This document shows positions 60,945 to 64,000 of a DNA stretch of 64,000 bases, in pieces; within the stretch, counting starts at the first letter, position 1; each line of letters opens with the position of its first letter. Source of the stretch: Candidatus Rokuibacteriota bacterium. Its GTDB lineage: Bacteria > Methylomirabilota > Methylomirabilia > Rokubacteriales > CSP1-6. The DNA lies in the NCBI GenBank assembly GCA_003220615.1, contig QHTB01000149.1:1-64000 (forward strand), in the 5' to 3' direction. The notes beneath the pieces were generated by a model. The model was not told the origin of the DNA, did not search any database, and worked only from the letters and a program-made list of their open reading frames with translations. The position numbers were made by a program, and so were the translations under genes.

Positions 60945-62470
60945 AGCTCTTCTCCTTTTTCGGCCATCGCCATCCGCTCACGCCAGTCGAAGCCGTGCGT
61001 GATGAGTGATTTGAGGCTCAGCAGGACGAGGAGGACGCCGACGGCGAGCAAGGTCGTGGCGATCGGGCGCGTGAGGAAGATCGCGTACTGCCCGTCGGAC
61101 ATCGCGAGCGACTGGCGCAGCGCCATCTCGATCATGGGCGCCAGGATCACGCCGAGCACGATCGGCGCCGGCTCGAACTCGAGCTTGCGCAGCAGGTAGC
61201 CGACCAGCCCCATCACGAGCATGATCCAGACGTCGACCACGCTCGAGTTGACCGCGTAGACGCCGAGGATGCAGAAGACGAGGATCCCGGGATAGAGCAG
61301 CGGGTACGGCACGCGCAGCAGGTTCACGAAGACGCCGACGAGCGGCAGGTTGAGGATCAGCAGCACGACGTTCCCGACGTACATCGACGCGATGAAGCCC
61401 CAGAAGAGCTCGGGCTGCTGCTTGATGAGGAGCGGCCCCGGCGACACGCCGTGCACCATCATCGCCGCCAGCATCACGGCGGGGATCGGCCCCGAGGGAA
61501 CGCCGAGGGCCAGCATGGGCACGAACGCGCCGGAGGTGGCCGAGTTGTTGGCCGACTCAGGGCCGGCCACTCCGGCCACCGCGCCCTGCCCGAACTCCTC
61601 CGGTCGCCGGGCGAGCCGTCGCTCCACCGCATACGACACGAACGACGAGATGATGTGCGCCGAGCCCGGGATGATCCCGATCAGGAAGCCGAGCACCGTG
61701 CCACGCCAGATGGGCCAGTTCGCGTCCTTCCACTCCTGGCGCGACGGCAGCAGCTCACGCAGCGTCGGCTTGATGACGGCCGGCGGCGTTTCCTGGCCGG
61801 CGGTGGCGAGGATCTCAGAAAGGCCGAAGAGGCCGACGGCGACGGGCACGACGCCGATCCCGTCGCCCAGCTCGACCACGCCGTAGGCGAACCGGAAGTA
61901 CCCGGTCATCTGATCGATGCCGATCATGCCGAGGAGGAGGCCGAGCGTCGCCATCGCCAGCGCCTTCACCATCGACCCGCTCGACATGTACGCGAGCACC
62001 AGGAGCCCCAGGATCAGCAGCGCGAAGTACTCGGGCGGTCCGAACCTCAGCGCGAACGACGCCAGCGGCGGAGCCAGGAACATGAGCGCGACGACGCTGA
62101 CGGTCCCCGCGACGTAGGAGCCGACCGCGGCGATGGCGAGCGCCGCCCCTGCCCGCCCCTTGCGGGCCATCGCATACCCGTCGATGCACGTCATCACCGA
62201 CGCGGCCTCGCCGGGAATACGCATGAGGATCGACGTGGTCGAGCCGCCGTACATCGCGCCGTAGTAGATGCCGGCCAGCATCACGATCGCCTTGGTGGCG
62301 TCGAGACCGAAGGTCGCCGGAAGCAGGAGGCTGATGCCGGCGAGCGGACCGACACCTGGCAGCACGCCCACGATGGTCCCGACGACGCAACCCACGAACG
62401 CGTAGAGCAGCACCGGCGGGGAGAGCGCGACGGAGAAGCCGAGGAGGAGGTTGTGAACGGTCTCCGTCAT
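60941..62470 (-). CDS. tctA: Tripartite tricarboxylate transporter large permease TctA
   Basis: A 509-residue inner membrane protein with about eleven helices. GVLPGVGPLAGISLLLPATFGLDATKAIVMLAGIYYGAMYGGSTTSILMRIPGEAASVMTCIDGY contains the conserved GIYYGAMYGG motif, and GFLIGIIPGSAHIISSFVSYAVERR the second repeat. With TctB (10 bases upstream) and the binding protein it takes up a carboxylate using a cation gradient. No TctD/E two-component genes are present. Confidence 0.94.
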   Translation of the reverse strand: MTETVHNLLLGFSVALSPPVLLYAFVGCVVGTIVGVLPGVGPLAGISLLLPATFGLDATKAIVMLAGIYYGAMYGGSTTSILMRIPGEAASVMTCIDGYAMARKGRAGAALAIAAVGSYVAGTVSVVALMFLAPPLASFALRFGPPEYFALLILGLLVLAYMSSGSMVKALAMATLGLLLGMIGIDQMTGYFRFAYGVVELGDGIGVVPVAVGLFGLSEILATAGQETPPAVIKPTLRELLPSRQEWKDANWPIWRGTVLGFLIGIIPGSAHIISSFVSYAVERRLARRPEEFGQGAVAGVAGPESANNSATSGAFVPMLALGVPSGPIPAVMLAAMMVHGVSPGPLLIKQQPELFWGFIASMYVGNVVLLILNLPLVGVFVNLLRVPYPLLYPGILVFCILGVYAVNSSVVDVWIMLVMGLVGYLLRKLEFEPAPIVLGVILAPMIEMALRQSLAMSDGQYAIFLTRPIATTLLAVGVLLVLLSLKSLITHGFDWRERMAMAEKGEEL

Positions 62471-62480
62471 CGGCGAGCGG

Positions 62481-62924
62481 TCAGAGCCCGAACGGGCCGC
62501 GCGGCAGCGGCACGCGAAGGAGCGTGTCGAAGAGCAGGTACGAACCGGCGGCGAGCGCGACGGCCAGCGTCAGCGTCACGAACACGCCCTGGCGCTCGAT
62601 CACGCCGATGAGGAAGCCGAGCGCAATCGCCATCGTGAGCCGATAGCCGAGGCGCTCCAGCGCGATCGCCGCGAACGCGCACGTGCCGAGGATGGCCGCG
62701 GCGTGGCGCCATTCAGACCAGCCGACTGCGCCGAGGCCGCGCGAGGCACCGCCATACGCACCGACGAGAATCGCGAAGACGAGCAAAGCGAGGGCGAGCA
62801 GCACCGGCATGTAGGCCGGACCTGGGTTGTGGAGCGATCCGAGCGGGAGCTTACGGCTCTCGAACAACACGACGACGGCGAGCACGCCAAGCGCGACGGC
62901 GGCCGCCCGATTCGTGGTCAGCAT
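62481..62924 (-). CDS. tctB: Tripartite tricarboxylate transporter small permease TctB
   Basis: A 147-residue inner membrane protein with four hydrophobic helices (AAAVALGVLAVVVLFESRKLPLGSLHNPGPAYMP, then VLLALALLVFAILVG, AILGTCAFAAIALERLGYRLTMAIALGFLIGVI, VTLTLAVALAAGSYLLF). The spacing between the first helix and PGPAYMP is typical. ATG 62924 lies 8 bases from the -10 box TACTAT; a longer upstream frame has no support. Confidence 0.88.
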   Translation of the reverse strand: MLTTNRAAAVALGVLAVVVLFESRKLPLGSLHNPGPAYMPVLLALALLVFAILVGAYGGASRGLGAVGWSEWRHAAAILGTCAFAAIALERLGYRLTMAIALGFLIGVIERQGVFVTLTLAVALAAGSYLLFDTLLRVPLPRGPFGL

Positions 62925-62932
62925 CGCGACGG

Positions 62933-62938
62933 ATAGTA
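62933..62938 (-). promoter_or_regulatory. -10 box of the tct operon, leaderless arrangement
   Basis: TACTAT on the minus strand lies 8 bases before ATG 62924. Confidence 0.45.
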
Positions 62939-62946
62939 CATCATCT

Positions 62947-62982
62947 GGGCACGGGCACCCGGGCTCGCGCCCGCCCGTGCCC
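62947..62982. repeat. GC-rich hairpin repeat, family B, copy 2
   Basis: GGGCACGGGC (62947-62956) and GCCCGTGCCC (62973-62982) form a perfect 10-bp stem with an inner GGGC-TCGC-GCCC hairpin. Bases 62947-62965 match the reverse complement of 27651-27669 exactly. It lies just upstream of the tct promoter and downstream of the VOC gene, where it may end that transcript. The rest of the 62983-63080 spacer holds nothing I can name. Confidence 0.65.
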
Positions 62983-63080
62983 CGCCGCAATCATTGTCGG
63001 CGATCACTCCACCGCCCGGTCAGAGTTGCGACTGCACGTGACGCTGTCCCTGCCCTGGAACCGGGCGTGATTACCTCTCG

Positions 63081-63455
63081 TCAACGATAGCCGACGAGCT
63101 CCAGAAGGTTACCGTCGGGATCGAGGAAGTAGAGGCAGTCGTGGTCGCCCCAATCGATGGGGGCGTGGTACGGGATCCCCTGGGCTTCGAACAGCTCGAG
63201 GGCGCTCTCGAGCTCGGCGTACTCCACCAGGAAGGCGTGATGCGACTTGCCGAGCGGATTGTCGATCTGCTCGCGCCCGCCTGGTCGCCGATCCGCCTTG
63301 AGGAAGAGCGCGCAGGCGCCATCGCCATAACGCAGGAGCACCTGGTCGGGCAGCCGCATCTGTACCGTCATGCCGAGGACATCCGTGTAGAACCGCTCGG
63401 CGCGCGCGAGGTCGGCGACGTCGACGCCGAAGTGATCGAGGTGACGCAATCTCAT
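63081..63455 (-). CDS. VOC family (glyoxalase-fold) protein
   Basis: A 124-residue single-domain vicinal oxygen chelate protein. HLDHFGVDVADLARAERFYTDVLGM at the N-terminus gives the first metal His, HHAFLVEY near 72 the second, and FLDPDGNLLELVGY near 108 the Glu. It could be a glyoxalase-like lyase, bleomycin-resistance-like protein or dioxygenase; the metal triad supports an enzyme but not which one. It overlaps the HEAT protein stop by 4 bases (ATGA). Confidence 0.88.
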   Translation of the reverse strand: MRLRHLDHFGVDVADLARAERFYTDVLGMTVQMRLPDQVLLRYGDGACALFLKADRRPGGREQIDNPLGKSHHAFLVEYAELESALELFEAQGIPYHAPIDWGDHDCLYFLDPDGNLLELVGYR

Positions 63456-64000
63456 CGCTTTCCGCTCCGTGGCTTGCGCTCGCTCATGACGTAGCGGGCA
63501 GCGTTACGAACGGTGGGATCAGGATCGCCGCTCAACGTCGTCAGGGCCCGCTCGACCTCGCCGCCGTCGCCCAGGACGAAGCCGAGCGCGGCGATGGCCA
63601 CGACGCGTGCTCGAACTGGACCCGTCCGCGCGGCCTCGATCAAGAACCAGGTGGCCTCGCGCCCGCCGACATGGCCCAGCGCGCGATAGAGATACGGCAC
63701 CGGTAGCGGCACGGCATCGCTGAATCGCCCCTGAGGATCGACGCCGCGGGCGACGGTGGCCTGGATGGCGCCGATCAGCCGGGGCACGCCTCGCAAATCA
63801 CGGAGCACGCAGAGCGCGTACGCCGTCATCGCCTGCACCGTCGGATCGGCATCCGCCTGCATCGCGTCGCTGAGCGCATCGACGGCGTCGGCCGGGTCGG
63901 ACAACGGCACGTCGCGGAAGCCATGAGCGACGGCGATGGCGGCCAGCGCGCGGGCCGAGGGCTCGTTCGAGGTACGAAGAGCGTCGAGCGCATCCTGGTA
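63452..64000 (-). CDS. HEAT-repeat protein, N-terminus outside the window
   Basis: At least 183 residues of a helical-repeat protein, open to the last base of the window. Repeats of about 31-38 residues are visible: SARALAAIAVAHGFRDVPL, TVQAMTAYALCVLRDLRGVPRLI, PVPYLYRALGHVGGREATWFLIEAA, ARVVAIAALGFVLGDGGEVERAL and TVRNAARYVMSER. Such scaffolds bind partners or phycobilin-type cofactors; this one is only known as a fragment. It is upstream of the VOC gene with ATGA overlap. Confidence 0.8.
   Translation of the reverse strand, partial: YQDALDALRTSNEPSARALAAIAVAHGFRDVPLSDPADAVDALSDAMQADADPTVQAMTAYALCVLRDLRGVPRLIGAIQATVARGVDPQGRFSDAVPLPVPYLYRALGHVGGREATWFLIEAARTGPVRARVVAIAALGFVLGDGGEVERALTTLSGDPDPTVRNAARYVMSERKPRSGKR

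Noticed and set aside
63031-63066. Possible third copy of the family A repeat (GTGACGCTG..GGAACCGGGCGTG)
   Set aside because: Only a weak match to the unit at 41592; not enough to call.
1-64000. tRNA, rRNA, CRISPR arrays, IS elements, phage genes
   Set aside because: I looked for T-loop GGTTCGAATC-like sequences in spacers, spaced direct repeats, and transposase or integrase motifs and found none; the GGTTCGA in the TPP riboswitch belongs to the aptamer.

Overview
High-GC bacterial DNA with dense, strongly overlapping genes, about two thirds of them on the minus strand. The gene mix (many SDR oxidoreductases, TAXI-TRAP and tripartite tricarboxylate transporters with Bug-type binding proteins, a family B DNA polymerase, TldD/PmbA pairs, large multi-domain kinases) fits an uncultured soil or subsurface lineage such as Candidatus Rokubacteria / Methylomirabilota. 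That placement is inference from gene content; no rRNA or other phylogenetic marker is present. I see no tRNA, rRNA, CRISPR array, insertion sequence or prophage.

The most notable content is two probable selenoproteins whose in-frame UGA codons replace exactly the redox or catalytic cysteine of their families. One is a DsbA/FrnE-like protein (7527-8144, UPWC in place of CPWC). The other is a rhodanese-like protein (15555-15974, YUTCP in place of YCxCP). Each UGA is followed at the right distance by a small GC hairpin with a G-containing loop, as expected of a bacterial SECIS. Stop-based gene calling truncates both genes. The Sec machinery (selA, selB, selC, selD) is not in the window.

Layout. 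1-3649: a 5'-partial frameshifted membrane protein, a PhoD-like phosphatase and a lipoprotein metalloprotease. 3793-7499: SDRs, a YihY membrane protein and a dienelactone-hydrolase-like lipoprotein whose C-terminus runs into a repeat cluster. 7527-10769: Sec-DsbA, family B DNA polymerase, RRM protein. 10887-12762: SDR, DUF309 and RDD proteins, divergent from moeA. 12784-19394: moeA, tldD-like, Sec-rhodanese, pmbA-like, split transketolase, a tightly packed plus-strand operon. 19420-21883: Ni/Co transporter and an ABC-2 exporter. 21909-25895: Rieske, NTF2-like, two glycosyltransferases, CinA. 25938-32953: enoyl-reductase-like SDR, uppP, two hybrid histidine kinases, EmrA-like protein. 33022-41535: a hypothetical gene, then M20, alpha/beta hydrolase, TatD, the second TldD/PmbA pair, a corrinoid-type binding protein and a second M20 amidohydrolase. 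41767-48990: thiSGE under a TPP riboswitch, queC, DUF255 protein, YgfZ, mutY, Nudix, CGNR regulator. 49040-53835: TRAP/TAXI uptake with FAD oxidoreductase and racemase. 53886-59915: pyrophosphatase, then a six-gene minus operon running def, receiver-like, ferritin-like, SirB1, M48, cyclase. 59964-64000: tctC/tctA/tctB, VOC protein, HEAT-repeat protein (partial).

Two window-wide patterns stand out. First, many operon heads carry a TATAAT-like -10 box only 6-9 nt before the start codon, which predicts leaderless mRNAs, while internal genes use stop-start overlaps or Shine-Dalgarno sites. Second, three families of short GC-rich intergenic repeats each occur at two distant sites. No gene-free stretch exceeds 300 bases; the largest (41536-41766 and 43378-43617) hold a repeat cluster and the TPP riboswitch.
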